A stretch of DNA of 64,000 bases from Bacillota bacterium (GTDB lineage: Bacteria; Bacillota; Negativicutes; DSM-13327), in NCBI GenBank assembly GCA_017889585.1, contig JAGFZX010000006.1:1-64000 (forward strand). Direction: 5' to 3'. The notes under the pieces are model-generated. The model was not told the origin of the DNA. It ran no database searches and saw only the letters and a program-made list of their open reading frames with translations. Made by a program: the position numbers and the translations under genes. Below, piece by piece: positions 35,395-44,975 of this stretch. Within the stretch, counting starts at the first letter, position 1. Each line of letters begins with the position of its first letter.

Positions 35395-37998
35395 ATGAAG
35401 AATCTGCCATTACAGCGTCAATTTAGATTATGGACGGTTTTGCTTGTTATTGTTCCTAGCCTGCTGATCATGGGAATTTACACTGTCAGCCAGATTTCAG
35501 TAGCTAAACAACAAAACTTGGAATTGATCGGACAACGGGTACACTCTCAGGAACGACTAATCGGCTACTGGATGATGGAGCGAGCCCAAAATATTCGTGA
35601 GATTAGTCAGAGTGAGGTTTTTCGAACATTGGACGAACAGCGGATGAAACGTGCTCTTTATGTAAAGCAACAGGCCGATAGCAATTTCGATTCTTTATCA
35701 TATATCAATAAAGACGGTTTTTTAAAAATAACTACCCTCGGTGTAGGAATACAGTATCCATCGGCAGTCGATAAGCCTTATTTTGAGGCAGCGCTGGCGG
35801 GAAAAGAATATATTTCTGATGTGGTTATTGGTCGCAACAGCGGCCTCGCAATCATTAACTTTTCTTGCCCTATTTACGATTACGCCGGGAATTTTCAAGG
35901 GGCGATACTTGGATCTATAAGCACAGCAACACTAGAGATACTCTTACGTGAGAGTTGGATTGGGCAAACGGGAGAAGTCTTTCTGGTTAATCGGGAAGGT
36001 ACAATGTTGACAGAGCCACGACATGTTAATATATTAATCGACAAGGGACTTGTCAAGGATACTGCCAAAATGAAGTTTAAGATTACTAAGAATGCTTTTC
36101 GTAATATTCAGCTTGGTCAGTCTGGCACGGCGGAATGGATCGATTATCGGGGCAATAAGGTACTGGGAGCTTACCTGGACATGCCTGAGCATAGCTGGAC
36201 TTTTATCGGTAAGATCGACGAAATGGAAGTTCTTTCTCCTATTTATCAGCAGTTGTCGATGATGGCAGTTGGTACATTCATTTTAGTTTTACTGATTCTA
36301 CCCCTGGCCACGCAAATAACCAACAAAATAAAACAGCCTATAGACTGGCTGATTGGACAGTCAAATCTGATTGCAGCAGAAGAATATCAAATGGTTGGTA
36401 GAGATAATAGCTTAGAAAAAATGCCCCACGAATTAAGGGATCTTTGCAAAATTTTCGTTCAAATGAGCGGTAAAATCGGAGACACTGTCAGCCTACTTAA
36501 AGAGAATGAAGCTAAACTCGAGAATGAGGTGAATCGCCAAACCTGGGAATTGCGTCAAAGTGAAGGGAGAATTCGCACAATTCTCAACCAGTGTCCTATT
36601 GGAATCATAGTAATTGATCGTCAGGGAACAATCGAAGCTGTGAATCAAGGGTTTATTTGTCTGTTACCAGGCTATACATGGATAGATGTTATCGGTCATT
36701 CTTATATGGATGTTGTTGACAAGATAGGGCGAAAGGAAGACACTCTAATTTATAAGGCTTTACAGGGGAAAGCAACTGTCAATCAGCACTTGTTCGTAGC
36801 GGATAGGGAATGGAATGTAAGTGTGACTCCTATATATGATGACGAACATATAACTGGTGCTGTGGGCGTATACCTTGACATCACTGATACAAAGCAAAAA
36901 GAGCGGGAGCGTATACAGGCACTTACGCGCTTTGAGGTATTATTCCAAAATAATCTCGCAGCCATGGCGGTAGTGAATCTACCTGACCAAGTGTGTGTTG
37001 ATGTTAACTTGGCATGGGAGCGCCTTACAGGCTTTAGTCGGGATATAGTAATTGGACGCAATGTTACCGAGTTAGGCATAGTAAATCAGAATTCCTCCAA
37101 TAATCAGACATTATGGCAGGAACTACAAATGAAAGGGTTTGCCAGCGGAGAATATGATTTGCGGACAAAAAACGGTGAAGATAAAAAGACAATATGTTCG
37201 ATGATCATCTTAGATGATGAGCAAGAGCAACAGTACCTAGCCACATATATTGACGTAACAGACCAACGCCGCATGGAGGCAGAAATTGCACAATTTGACA
37301 GGTTAAATGTGGTTGGGGAAATGGCTGTCGGTATCGGTCACGAAATTCGTAATCCCATGACCACAGTGGGCGGCTATTTGCAACTGTTTCAGAGAAAAGC
37401 AGAGTTCCTTAAATATCATGAACAGATTAACATTATGATTGAAGAATTAGATCGGGCGAATAATATCATAACAGAGTTCTTGTCTCTTGCCAAAGACAAG
37501 GCAGTTGAAATGAAATGTGGCAATCTAAATCATGTTATCTATGGCCTTTATCCACTCATTCAATCAGATGCACTGCGCCGGGGCCATAATATTCAATTAG
37601 AGATAGGGAATATACCAGACACTATTTTCGACGAGAAGGACATACGTCATCTGATTTTAAACCTTGTGCGAAATGGGTTAGAGGCCATGGAAGAGCAAGG
37701 TGTAGTTATAATACGGACATTTCTAGAGAACCATCAAATCATATTAGCTGTCCAGGATACAGGATCAGGTATCTCGGCAGAAATTCTAGCAAAACTGGGC
37801 ACTCCATTTATGACTACGAAAGATGGGGCAACAGGACTTGGTCTGCCAGTATGCTTCCGGGTTGCCGATAGGAACAGGGGGAAGATTAGCGTTGATACAG
37901 GAAAAATGGGAACAACGTTTGCCGTGAAATTTAGCTCTCCCGAGTATGATACTAAAAAATCATCTAATAATGAACAAATGGTGGCGAATGTAAATTAA
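35395..37998 (+). CDS. dCache-PAS-PAS sensor histidine kinase
   Basis: An 867-aa kinase: helix about 15-37, extracytoplasmic dCache domain (about 40-285), second helix about 290-312, a HAMP-like linker, PAS domains about 395-505 and 515-625, HisKA H-box GIGHEIRNPMTTVGGYLQLF (about 645) and HATPase (NLVRNGLEAME; DTGSGIS). The catalytic half is of the sporulation-kinase type. The G2-like end GLGLPVCFRVADRNRGK departs from the usual GLGLSVCYRIA--H-G pattern. Its sensory half is nearly duplicated in the next gene 15 bases downstream. Confidence 0.9.
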   Translation: MKNLPLQRQFRLWTVLLVIVPSLLIMGIYTVSQISVAKQQNLELIGQRVHSQERLIGYWMMERAQNIREISQSEVFRTLDEQRMKRALYVKQQADSNFDSLSYINKDGFLKITTLGVGIQYPSAVDKPYFEAALAGKEYISDVVIGRNSGLAIINFSCPIYDYAGNFQGAILGSISTATLEILLRESWIGQTGEVFLVNREGTMLTEPRHVNILIDKGLVKDTAKMKFKITKNAFRNIQLGQSGTAEWIDYRGNKVLGAYLDMPEHSWTFIGKIDEMEVLSPIYQQLSMMAVGTFILVLLILPLATQITNKIKQPIDWLIGQSNLIAAEEYQMVGRDNSLEKMPHELRDLCKIFVQMSGKIGDTVSLLKENEAKLENEVNRQTWELRQSEGRIRTILNQCPIGIIVIDRQGTIEAVNQGFICLLPGYTWIDVIGHSYMDVVDKIGRKEDTLIYKALQGKATVNQHLFVADREWNVSVTPIYDDEHITGAVGVYLDITDTKQKERERIQALTRFEVLFQNNLAAMAVVNLPDQVCVDVNLAWERLTGFSRDIVIGRNVTELGIVNQNSSNNQTLWQELQMKGFASGEYDLRTKNGEDKKTICSMIILDDEQEQQYLATYIDVTDQRRMEAEIAQFDRLNVVGEMAVGIGHEIRNPMTTVGGYLQLFQRKAEFLKYHEQINIMIEELDRANNIITEFLSLAKDKAVEMKCGNLNHVIYGLYPLIQSDALRRGHNIQLEIGNIPDTIFDEKDIRHLILNLVRNGLEAMEEQGVVIIRTFLENHQIILAVQDTGSGISAEILAKLGTPFMTTKDGATGLGLPVCFRVADRNRGKISVDTGKMGTTFAVKFSSPEYDTKKSSNNEQMVANVN

Positions 37999-38013
37999 TT
38001 AAGGAGCCGAGAT

Positions 38014-40650
38014 ATGACGAAACAGACATTAGAGCACCAATTCAAATTATGGACGGTTTTGCTTATGGTTGTTCCCAGTTTGCTGATTATGGCGATTTAC
38101 ACCGTTGGTCAAATTACAGTTGCTAAACAGCAAAACCTGGAACTAATGCAGCAAAGGGTACATTCCCAGGAGCGACTGATCAACTACTGGATGGGGGAAC
38201 GGGCTGAAAATATTCGTGAGCTAAGCCATGCAGAGGCTTTTCGAGCGTTGAATGAACAGCAGATGCAACGTGTTCTTCATTTAAAGCAGCAGGCCGATAA
38301 TAACTTCGATTCTTTATCATACATACATAAAGACGGTTTTTTTAAAATGTCTACCCTCAGTCTAGGAATACAGTACCCGTCAGCAATCGATAAGCCTTAT
38401 TTTGAAGCCGCTCTGGCGGGAAAAGAATATATTTCAGATGTGGTTATTGGACGAAATAGCGGCCAGCCTATCATTAACTTTTCTTCTCCCATTTATGACT
38501 TCGCGGGGAATTTTCAAGGGTTGATACTTGGGTCTGTAAGAACAACAACTCTAGAAACACTCTTACGTGATAATGGGATTGGCCAAACGGGAGATATATT
38601 CCTAGTCAATCGCGAAGGAATGTTTATTGCGGAGCCACGATTTGTCAATTTGCTAATCGACAAGGGATTTGTCAAGGACACCGCTATAATGAGACTTAAA
38701 TTATCTGACAATGCTTTGAGCAATATTCAGCTTGGCCAATCTGGCACCGCCACTTGGACTACTTACTTGGGAGATAAGGTTTTAGGGGCTTATCATTATA
38801 TGCCTGAGCGAGGTTGGACGTTAATTGGTAAGATCAATGAAGGAGAGGTTCTGGCTCCTATTTATAAGCAGTTGGTGATGATGGCCAGTGGCGCCATCTT
38901 GTTGATGTTATTGATTCTACCCTTAGCCGAGGTAATCACCAATCGGATTAAGTTACCCATTGATTGGCTGATTGGACAGTCGAATTTGGTGGCGATGGAA
39001 AATTATGAAATGGTTGGACGAGACAAGTGCTCAGAGAATATATCTTATGAGCTAGGAACCCTATGCGAAACTTTTGTCAAGATGAGCCAAAAAATCAAAA
39101 TCACCATCGTCCTGCTTAAAGAGAATGAAGCTACATTGGAGAGGAACATGCAAGAAATCCAGGAGATGAATGCAACTCTGGAAGAAGAGGTAATGGAACG
39201 GCAAGCGGCGCAACTGGCACTGGTGAACTTGAATGATGAACTGGAGAATAAGGTGAGTGAGCGGACGCGCGAACTGCAAGATATGAATGTAGCCTTGGAA
39301 GAAGAGATTATGGAGCGTCAGATGGCACAAGAAGCGTTGAACCAAAAGACAGAAGTAATTCGACAGATAGCCTACTCTGATGTACTTACCGGTTTGCCAA
39401 ATCGTGTACATCTAAATGAAAGACTTGAGGCGGAAATGGAAAAAACTCGTCAAGGCCAGTCGGCAGGTGCCGTGCTATTTATCGATTTAGATGATCTTAA
39501 AATGGTAAATGATACTTTCGGTCATACATATGGTGATGCTCTTATCATCCTGGCAGGGAAGCGCATTGTGAAGGCAGTGGGGGAGGGTGCTTTTATTAGT
39601 CGCATTGGCGGAGATGAGTTTATGGTGATCTTATCTGGTCAATATGATCAGAAAAGTATAACCGACACTGCCGATAGAATCATTGGAGCATTCAATCAGG
39701 ATATGGAGGCACATGGGATTTGCTTCCACATGTCGGCCAGCGCGGGCATTGCTGTATATCCTGCTGACGGCGATACAACGGAGGAAATCTTCAAAAATGC
39801 GGATAACGCTATGTATGCAGCTAAGAAAACTGGCAAAAATTGTTGGCGTTTTTACGAAGCAACTATGCAGGTGAACGCCTATGATAAGATATTGCTGATC
39901 AACAGCCTGCGCCACGCTGTCGAAGGCGGCGAATTATTGCTGCACTATCAGCCACAGGTGGGTATCAATGGCATTACCGTCGGATTTGAGGCGTTACTTC
40001 GTTGGAATAGTCTAGAATATGGTTCAATATCACCAGCACGTTTTATTCCGTTGGCAGAACAAAATGGGCTCATCCAAGAGATTGGAATTTGGGTGCTCAG
40101 AGAAGCCTGTCAATTTGCCCGTCGGTTGGCCGATAAGGGATGGGGGCATCTGCATGTCGCTGTTAATGTATCACCCTGTCAATTATGCGCCGATGATTTC
40201 ATTCAAAGTGTGCAGGAAGTTCTGCATGATGCTGGTATTGAACCACATCAACTCGAACTTGAGATTACTGAAAATGCGTTGATAGAGTCTCTGGAAGAAA
40301 GTACTCACATCCTCGAAAATATAAAATTAATGGGAGTGGGGTTGTCTCTGGATGATTTTGGGACAGGTTATTCATCCTTAACCTATCTTCAGCGCCTGCC
40401 AGTTAGGACTCTAAAAATAGATAAAGCGTTCATCGATATGATCCTGACAGGTGGAGCGCAGAAAGCAATTATTGGAACCATTGTAGATATGGCTCACATT
40501 ATGAAGATGACTGTGGTTGCGGAAGGCGTAGAGACAGAAACTCAAATTGATTATTTGGCACAGTGCGGCTGTGACTGCCTCCAAGGATATATTATTAGCC
40601 GTCCAGTGCCGGAAGATGAAGCTGTGCGTTTTCTATCTAGGTGTAAATAG
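38014..40650 (+). CDS. dCache-GGDEF-EAL cyclic-di-GMP protein
   Basis: An 878-aa membrane protein whose first 375 residues (helix, dCache, helix, linker) match the preceding kinase almost residue for residue in many stretches. A coiled coil with two METNATLEEEVMERQ-like repeats follows, then GGDEF (RIGGDEFMV near 530) and EAL (FEALLRW near 658; DDFGTGYSSL near 779; VVAEGVET). Both catalytic motifs look intact, so cyclase and phosphodiesterase activities are possible. It starts 15 bases after the kinase gene, in one operon; a common ligand is likely. Confidence 0.92.
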   Translation: MTKQTLEHQFKLWTVLLMVVPSLLIMAIYTVGQITVAKQQNLELMQQRVHSQERLINYWMGERAENIRELSHAEAFRALNEQQMQRVLHLKQQADNNFDSLSYIHKDGFFKMSTLSLGIQYPSAIDKPYFEAALAGKEYISDVVIGRNSGQPIINFSSPIYDFAGNFQGLILGSVRTTTLETLLRDNGIGQTGDIFLVNREGMFIAEPRFVNLLIDKGFVKDTAIMRLKLSDNALSNIQLGQSGTATWTTYLGDKVLGAYHYMPERGWTLIGKINEGEVLAPIYKQLVMMASGAILLMLLILPLAEVITNRIKLPIDWLIGQSNLVAMENYEMVGRDKCSENISYELGTLCETFVKMSQKIKITIVLLKENEATLERNMQEIQEMNATLEEEVMERQAAQLALVNLNDELENKVSERTRELQDMNVALEEEIMERQMAQEALNQKTEVIRQIAYSDVLTGLPNRVHLNERLEAEMEKTRQGQSAGAVLFIDLDDLKMVNDTFGHTYGDALIILAGKRIVKAVGEGAFISRIGGDEFMVILSGQYDQKSITDTADRIIGAFNQDMEAHGICFHMSASAGIAVYPADGDTTEEIFKNADNAMYAAKKTGKNCWRFYEATMQVNAYDKILLINSLRHAVEGGELLLHYQPQVGINGITVGFEALLRWNSLEYGSISPARFIPLAEQNGLIQEIGIWVLREACQFARRLADKGWGHLHVAVNVSPCQLCADDFIQSVQEVLHDAGIEPHQLELEITENALIESLEESTHILENIKLMGVGLSLDDFGTGYSSLTYLQRLPVRTLKIDKAFIDMILTGGAQKAIIGTIVDMAHIMKMTVVAEGVETETQIDYLAQCGCDCLQGYIISRPVPEDEAVRFLSRCK

Positions 40651-40722
40651 TAATTGTATTCCTTTTAAGGGATTTGTTTACTTTTCGCAAAGTCTTTCAA
40701 GAAATATAGGGGAGGCGATAGT

Positions 40723-40908
40723 ATGGCTGGAGCTCCGATTATTTGGATAAATTGTGACAAGAGTGAACAAATAGCGTATTTCAATAATGAATATGTCTTG
40801 ATAACAATAACCGATATGAAAAAAATATCCCTTGGGGAAACCTTGGAGGATGCGAAAGAAAAGTTAAAAGAGATTGGTAGATATGATATCTATAAACAGT
40901 TAAAATAA
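40723..40908 (+). CDS. 61-aa conserved small protein, copy 2
   Basis: Nearly identical to the product at 26420-26605 (differences include NC for NG, IAY for IVY, EDA for EAA and a final K for N). The ribosome site GGGGAGGCGATAGT and upstream AAGTCTTTC are also conserved. It lies 72 bases after the GGDEF-EAL gene and could be cotranscribed with it. Function unknown. Confidence 0.8.
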   Translation: MAGAPIIWINCDKSEQIAYFNNEYVLITITDMKKISLGETLEDAKEKLKEIGRYDIYKQLK

Positions 40909-40925
40909 GAATCATCTAAAAGTCA

Positions 40926-40950
40926 TGCGCCCTTCGGGGCGTTTTTTTTT
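40926..40950 (+). terminator. terminator of copy 2 of the 61-aa gene
   Basis: GCGCCC-TTC-GGGGCGT followed by nine Ts. Confidence 0.8.
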
Positions 40951-40951
40951 G

Positions 40952-41225
40952 GTGCGCCCAGCATGGGCGCTTACTTGTTGTTGAAAGTCTAATACGGGAG
41001 TCGATAGTGCTAACCGCTAGCCAATGTCAAGGGTGTCCACAGAGTGGTGGATGAAATAGGCGAATCCCTAATGGAATTCGCCCCTCCCCGAACCGTATGG
41101 GCATTTTTCGATGGATACGGCTCTCCATTCCTATTAAGCTTTCGTTTAAAGATATTAGATTGATTTACAGCACATCTTACATATGGGAATCTGCCTACGA
41201 TTAATGCGAATCATATACTCGATGA
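40952..41225. mobile_element. rearranged group II intron fragments
   Basis: The plus strand begins GTGCGCCCAGCATGGGCGC, like the 5' end of a group II intron, and continues with domain I-like GCTAACCGCTAGCCAATGTC and AAGGGTGTCC. At 41123-41090 the minus strand reads GAGCCGTAT ... GAAAA ... ATACGGTTC, a domain V-like hairpin, followed by a domain VI-like hairpin (GGCGAATTCC/GGGATTCGCC). The two pieces are in opposite orientations and no reverse transcriptase is present. The block separates two segments that are contiguous after copy 1 of the 61-aa gene. Confidence 0.5.
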
Positions 41226-41262
41226 TAAAAGTAATAGCTGAGGACGTTCATAACAAATGTGT
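41222..41262. repeat. repeat segment shared with 26650-26690
   Basis: Continuation of the cassette duplication after the intron-like block (AAAAGTAATAG ... GACGTTCATAACAAATG). From here to 41573 I see no gene, only the ribosome site of the next one. Confidence 0.6.
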
Positions 41263-41573
41263 AAGGCAAATGGGCATGAGGGAGGAGACCTTTAGCAAAG
41301 AACAGTTAATTGACTGACCGCTCATGAAACTACTTTACAGTATTATATTCTATGACTGATATATTAGTCTTGGGCGTGTATGGAAATATTAGTACGAAAA
41401 GTATATATTTTGAGATATATACTTTTTAAAGATTATTTACAATACGGCAGGAATTGTATTGTTTTATGGGGAAATGATACCAATAGACGCTTGTGAAGGC
41501 TAATAAAAATGCTACGAACATGCTTTAGCTTTTGGCTTTGTTTGATTTTATAGGGTGAAGGAGAGATATAAAA

Positions 41574-42215
41574 TTGTTTAAAGTAGTGATATATGTATTA
41601 ATAAGCATCCTGTTTGTTTTTCCTGTCATGGCAAAGCCTATCTCAGAAGACACTGAAGCTCTAGCGCAGACAATTTGGAAAGCGCAGACAATAGATGGGT
41701 TAAACAATGGTTTATGGGTTATTCCTGAAGTAGCACTTAATGACTACTTTTCTAATTCTTTAACTAATGACAAGGTTAAGAACCCAAGATTAAAGTTGCT
41801 AGATAATAACAGGATGTATATTACATTTGATAGTAGTATGGGGAGGGTGGCTCTAAATTGTGAGATTAAGCAGTTTGTTCATAATCAGACTGACTCCTAT
41901 GTTGAAGTTTATATCCGTGAAAAAAAGCTTGCCGACAAACCCGTTCTGTCTTGGATGCTCAAATTTGTTAGCCTAGGAGCGATAGCGGATTTGTATGGAA
42001 ATCCACTAAAGGATGTAAAAGAGGTCGATGCAAAATTCTCTGGTAACACACTTAAAGTAAATTTTCGGACACTGGTTGAGAAAACTCTTCTTAATAATGA
42101 AATAGGAAGAAAAATTGATATTAGCAGCATAACGACGCGGGAAGGGATGTTGGAGTTACACACTAACCTGAAAGCTGCTGATATTTTAGGACTATTTATG
42201 GGTCAATCGTTATAG
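41574..42215 (+). CDS. exported hypothetical protein (213 aa)
   Basis: Signal peptide MFKVVIYVLISILFVFPVMA followed by a beta-rich domain (RMYITFDSSMGRVALNCEIK; ADKPVLSWMLKFVSLGAIAD). The general pattern of amphipathic strands recalls lipid-binding LmeA/DUF2993-like proteins, but I cannot assign it. The TTG start follows GAAGGAGAG. It is monocistronic. Confidence 0.65.
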   Translation: MFKVVIYVLISILFVFPVMAKPISEDTEALAQTIWKAQTIDGLNNGLWVIPEVALNDYFSNSLTNDKVKNPRLKLLDNNRMYITFDSSMGRVALNCEIKQFVHNQTDSYVEVYIREKKLADKPVLSWMLKFVSLGAIADLYGNPLKDVKEVDAKFSGNTLKVNFRTLVEKTLLNNEIGRKIDISSITTREGMLELHTNLKAADILGLFMGQSL

Positions 42216-42519
42216 AAATCTACTGGGAAAATTGTCGGATTCGTAAAGGGAAACTTATATCTGATGGGGTTTAATACCATTGGATACAAGTTTCTTCTTA
42301 ATTTCTAATCGGTCTCCAGAGGTCACTGGACATTATGAGGCAATCGTCTTACCGTTTCCAGGAATACTGCGAGAGGGTAGCTAGCTTTGTCCACGGGTAT
42401 GCATTGCGACAATCTGTTTTATATCAACTTGCCGACAGAATTCTTCTACCCTTAAATAGCTCAACCCAAGGAGTCAAGGAACAGCTTTAATTTCAATTAT
42501 GCTATTTTAATAAGTTTCT
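42216..42519. other. intergenic stretch, probably decayed DNA
   Basis: No open frame with a ribosome site. The minus strand shows a short coding-like stretch with stops (PVDKASYPLAVFLETVRRLP) that I cannot place in a family. Confidence 0.35.
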
Positions 42520-42585
42520 TTGATTCTCATGTTTCATAGAAGAACGATTAGAAGCATATATCTAATTTGGGTGATTTATTTGAAA

Positions 42586-43257
42586 ATGTTTGTAAAAATT
42601 ATCATTGTGATCAGTCTTATCTTAGGGGCGACATGTAATGACACTAAAGCAGAAGGGGATCCAGAGGTTGTTGATCGTCCGATTTTGATAACACCGCACC
42701 GGATAGATTTAATCCGTGAGTATAGTAGCATTCATTATGGGGGAGTGATCGAAAACATAATTCCAGGGGCTATTGTAGTGCATTGGACCGCGTCGAATAG
42801 TTGCGAAAGCACCTACGATTATTTTTATCCAGAGGAGACTCGTGATGAAGAGATGAGAAGCTGCGGGAAGTTAAATGTTGCATCCCACTATCTTGTCGAT
42901 CGTGATGGGACGATATATCAACTTACACCTGATAACCTTCTAAACCGACATGCAATCGGACTAAACTGGTGTGCAATCGGCATTGAAAATGTGGGAGGTG
43001 TAAACGATAAGGAAGATCTTACTGATGAACAACTTGCTGCCAATGAAATAATTATTCGTCACCTTATAAAGAAGTATCCAACGATCAAATATGTATTCGG
43101 TCATTATCAGCAGGAGTATGCAAAAACCGTGGGCATATGGCGTGAGAATATTCCTGATTACTTTGCTGAGAAACCAGATCCTGGACCAGTTTTTATGTCC
43201 AAGGTTTATTTTGCAATAAGAGACCTCCCGATTGTGGGATTCCCTGTAAGCTATTGA
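42586..43257 (+). CDS. exported N-acetylmuramoyl-L-alanine amidase (Amidase_2/PGRP type)
   Basis: Zinc amidase that cuts the bond between MurNAc and the peptide of peptidoglycan. It has a signal peptide from MFVKIIIVISLILGATC, then VVHWTAS (first Zn His), SHYLVDRDGTIYQLTPDN and RHAIGLNWCAIGIENVGG, and GHYQQEY with later residues of the site. The AIGIENVGG segment is diagnostic of this fold. The start is uncertain: no strong ribosome site exists, and the track's TTG at 42520 gives a non-signal N-terminal tail; a TTG at 42580 is also possible. A recycling or sporulation role is inference. Confidence 0.82.
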   Translation: MFVKIIIVISLILGATCNDTKAEGDPEVVDRPILITPHRIDLIREYSSIHYGGVIENIIPGAIVVHWTASNSCESTYDYFYPEETRDEEMRSCGKLNVASHYLVDRDGTIYQLTPDNLLNRHAIGLNWCAIGIENVGGVNDKEDLTDEQLAANEIIIRHLIKKYPTIKYVFGHYQQEYAKTVGIWRENIPDYFAEKPDPGPVFMSKVYFAIRDLPIVGFPVSY

Positions 43258-43324
43258 TGGAAGTTTTGATTATTGCTTATAACGGGTAGTAAAGTAATAA
43301 TCGATTTTTTTTTAGCAGCACACA

Positions 43325-43372
43325 AAAACCTCTTATGGTAGGCAGTTTTCCTATCACAGGAGGTTTCTTTTT
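43325..43372 (+). terminator. terminator after the amidase gene
   Basis: AAAACCTC and TGGTAGG pair with CCTATCA and GAGGTTT around CAGTTTT, followed by CTTTTT. Confidence 0.7.
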
Positions 43373-43566
43373 ATAAGCTTGCCTCTAATTGTATCCATCA
43401 TCCAAGAGGTTTAATGAATATAAGTAAATTATGATACATAGATTGAATAAGCCAAAATAAATGATGGAATTATACCATGTTAATATTGGAGGTGCATCGG
43501 CTCTGTGATCGGCGGGATTTTAATACTCGTGGTGAGATAACATAAGTTGGAAGGAGGGACATCAGT

Positions 43567-44364
43567 ATGCAATACTGTACAAAATGCGGGACTTCCATGT
43601 CTGATGATGCAGGTTTTTGTTCGACTTGTGGTCACAAAATCAACGGGGGAGCAACAACAGCCCAGACACAAAGCGGAACGAATCTGTCAGGCCATGGTAA
43701 GCATCAGCAATATGATTCGATGGTGCCAGGAACTTTAACGACTATAGGCACCAAACATGCAGTATGGTGGGGAGTCGGAATCCTTGGGGTGCTAATAGTG
43801 GCAGGAATAGTCGCGTTTTTTGTGACGCAAGTTACTAAGCCTGCTCCTCAGCCTGCTTCCCAGCCGCAGATTATTCAAAAAAATGAAACGAAAGATCCTA
43901 TACCCGCGCAGCCTTCCCAAGCTGTTACAGGTGTGATACCCAATTCGACAGTGAGTGCCAACGCCCTCGCTGATTTTCGCATCTATGTTCAGGCCAAAGA
44001 AAGGCTTAATACGGAAATCATTGCTTTAGCTACTCAGGTCAATGGTCGTTTGAATCAGACTGGCACGCTGCGATATTCCCAAGATTTAAGAAATAGAGCC
44101 CGATTATTAATAAATGATATTACGCAATACAGCAGTAATTTATCGGGAAGAAACTATCCACCAGAGTTTCAAGGTGCTAAGTCATTGTTACTGCAATTAT
44201 TCGATCTAGAAACAACCCGGGCGAGAAGTCTATATAACGGTTTGATAGAAGGAATAAATGACCAGGATTATCAAAGCTCTTTTTCTGTGGGAACCAGGGC
44301 AGCATATGAGTTTGACGATATGAATGCAAGGTTTGTTCAAGAATACGGCTTATTAGATAAATAG
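43567..44364 (+). CDS. zinc-ribbon single-pass membrane protein
   Basis: A 265-aa protein: N-terminal zinc ribbon (YCTKCGTSMSDDAGFCSTCG), Gln/Gly-rich linker, one helix (about residues 66-92), a Pro/Gln linker and an extracytoplasmic helical domain (residues 130-265) with a RIYVQAKERLNTEIIALATQ coiled-coil-like start. GGAGGGACATCAGT precedes the ATG. It is followed after 25 bases by another zinc-ribbon gene, probably in one operon. Role unknown. Confidence 0.75.
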   Translation: MQYCTKCGTSMSDDAGFCSTCGHKINGGATTAQTQSGTNLSGHGKHQQYDSMVPGTLTTIGTKHAVWWGVGILGVLIVAGIVAFFVTQVTKPAPQPASQPQIIQKNETKDPIPAQPSQAVTGVIPNSTVSANALADFRIYVQAKERLNTEIIALATQVNGRLNQTGTLRYSQDLRNRARLLINDITQYSSNLSGRNYPPEFQGAKSLLLQLFDLETTRARSLYNGLIEGINDQDYQSSFSVGTRAAYEFDDMNARFVQEYGLLDK

Positions 44365-44389
44365 TAAGAAGAATAGGGGGTGATAGGTT

Positions 44390-44791
44390 GTGTTTTGTAG
44401 TAAATGTGGAAATGAGACAAATAATCTAGAGGTCATGTTTTGTCCGAAGTGCGGTAATGGACTGACTTCTCAGCCAGAACTGCCGTTAAATTCTATTCAG
44501 CGAAAAATATTATCTGTATCAGCGGGGCAAAAATATCCTATATTACGGTTGATTGCAGTGTTATATAAAATAGGTTCAGTCATAATCGGGATACTTGGTG
44601 TTATTTTTTCCTTGGGAAGTTGTGCCGCTATGCCATCATACGGCTTGCTTCCGGGATATCAGATATTTTTAGGATGGGCAATGTTATTCGGAAGTATTGT
44701 TCTCGCTGTGAGTCAATGGGCTCTAGGCGAAGGTATCATGGTTTTCTTAGATATGGAAGAAAGCATTCGTAAGGTTGCCGAGAAGGAGTGA
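44390..44791 (+). CDS. zinc-ribbon membrane protein (two helices)
   Basis: A 133-aa protein: zinc ribbon FCSKCGNETNNLEVMFCPKC, then two helices (about residues 62-82 and 88-112) and a short helical tail LDMEESIRKVAEKE. The GTG start follows AGGGGGTGATAG. Its ribbon resembles that of the preceding gene, so the two probably work together at the membrane; the C-terminal part resembles DUF4282-like proteins only loosely. Confidence 0.7.
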   Translation: MFCSKCGNETNNLEVMFCPKCGNGLTSQPELPLNSIQRKILSVSAGQKYPILRLIAVLYKIGSVIIGILGVIFSLGSCAAMPSYGLLPGYQIFLGWAMLFGSIVLAVSQWALGEGIMVFLDMEESIRKVAEKE

Positions 44792-44975
44792 GCGTTTTCC
44801 TACTTCTTTTGATTTATTTTAGCTAAGGCGGCAGAAATACTGTCTTATTTTTTTTAATTATTTGTTATCATAAAAAAGTGATATAATGTAAAGTGATCAA
44901 TTAGATCAATACTATATCACCAACAAATACTATCTATGTATTTTACTTAATAATATAAAAATTTTTAAGGAGTTC

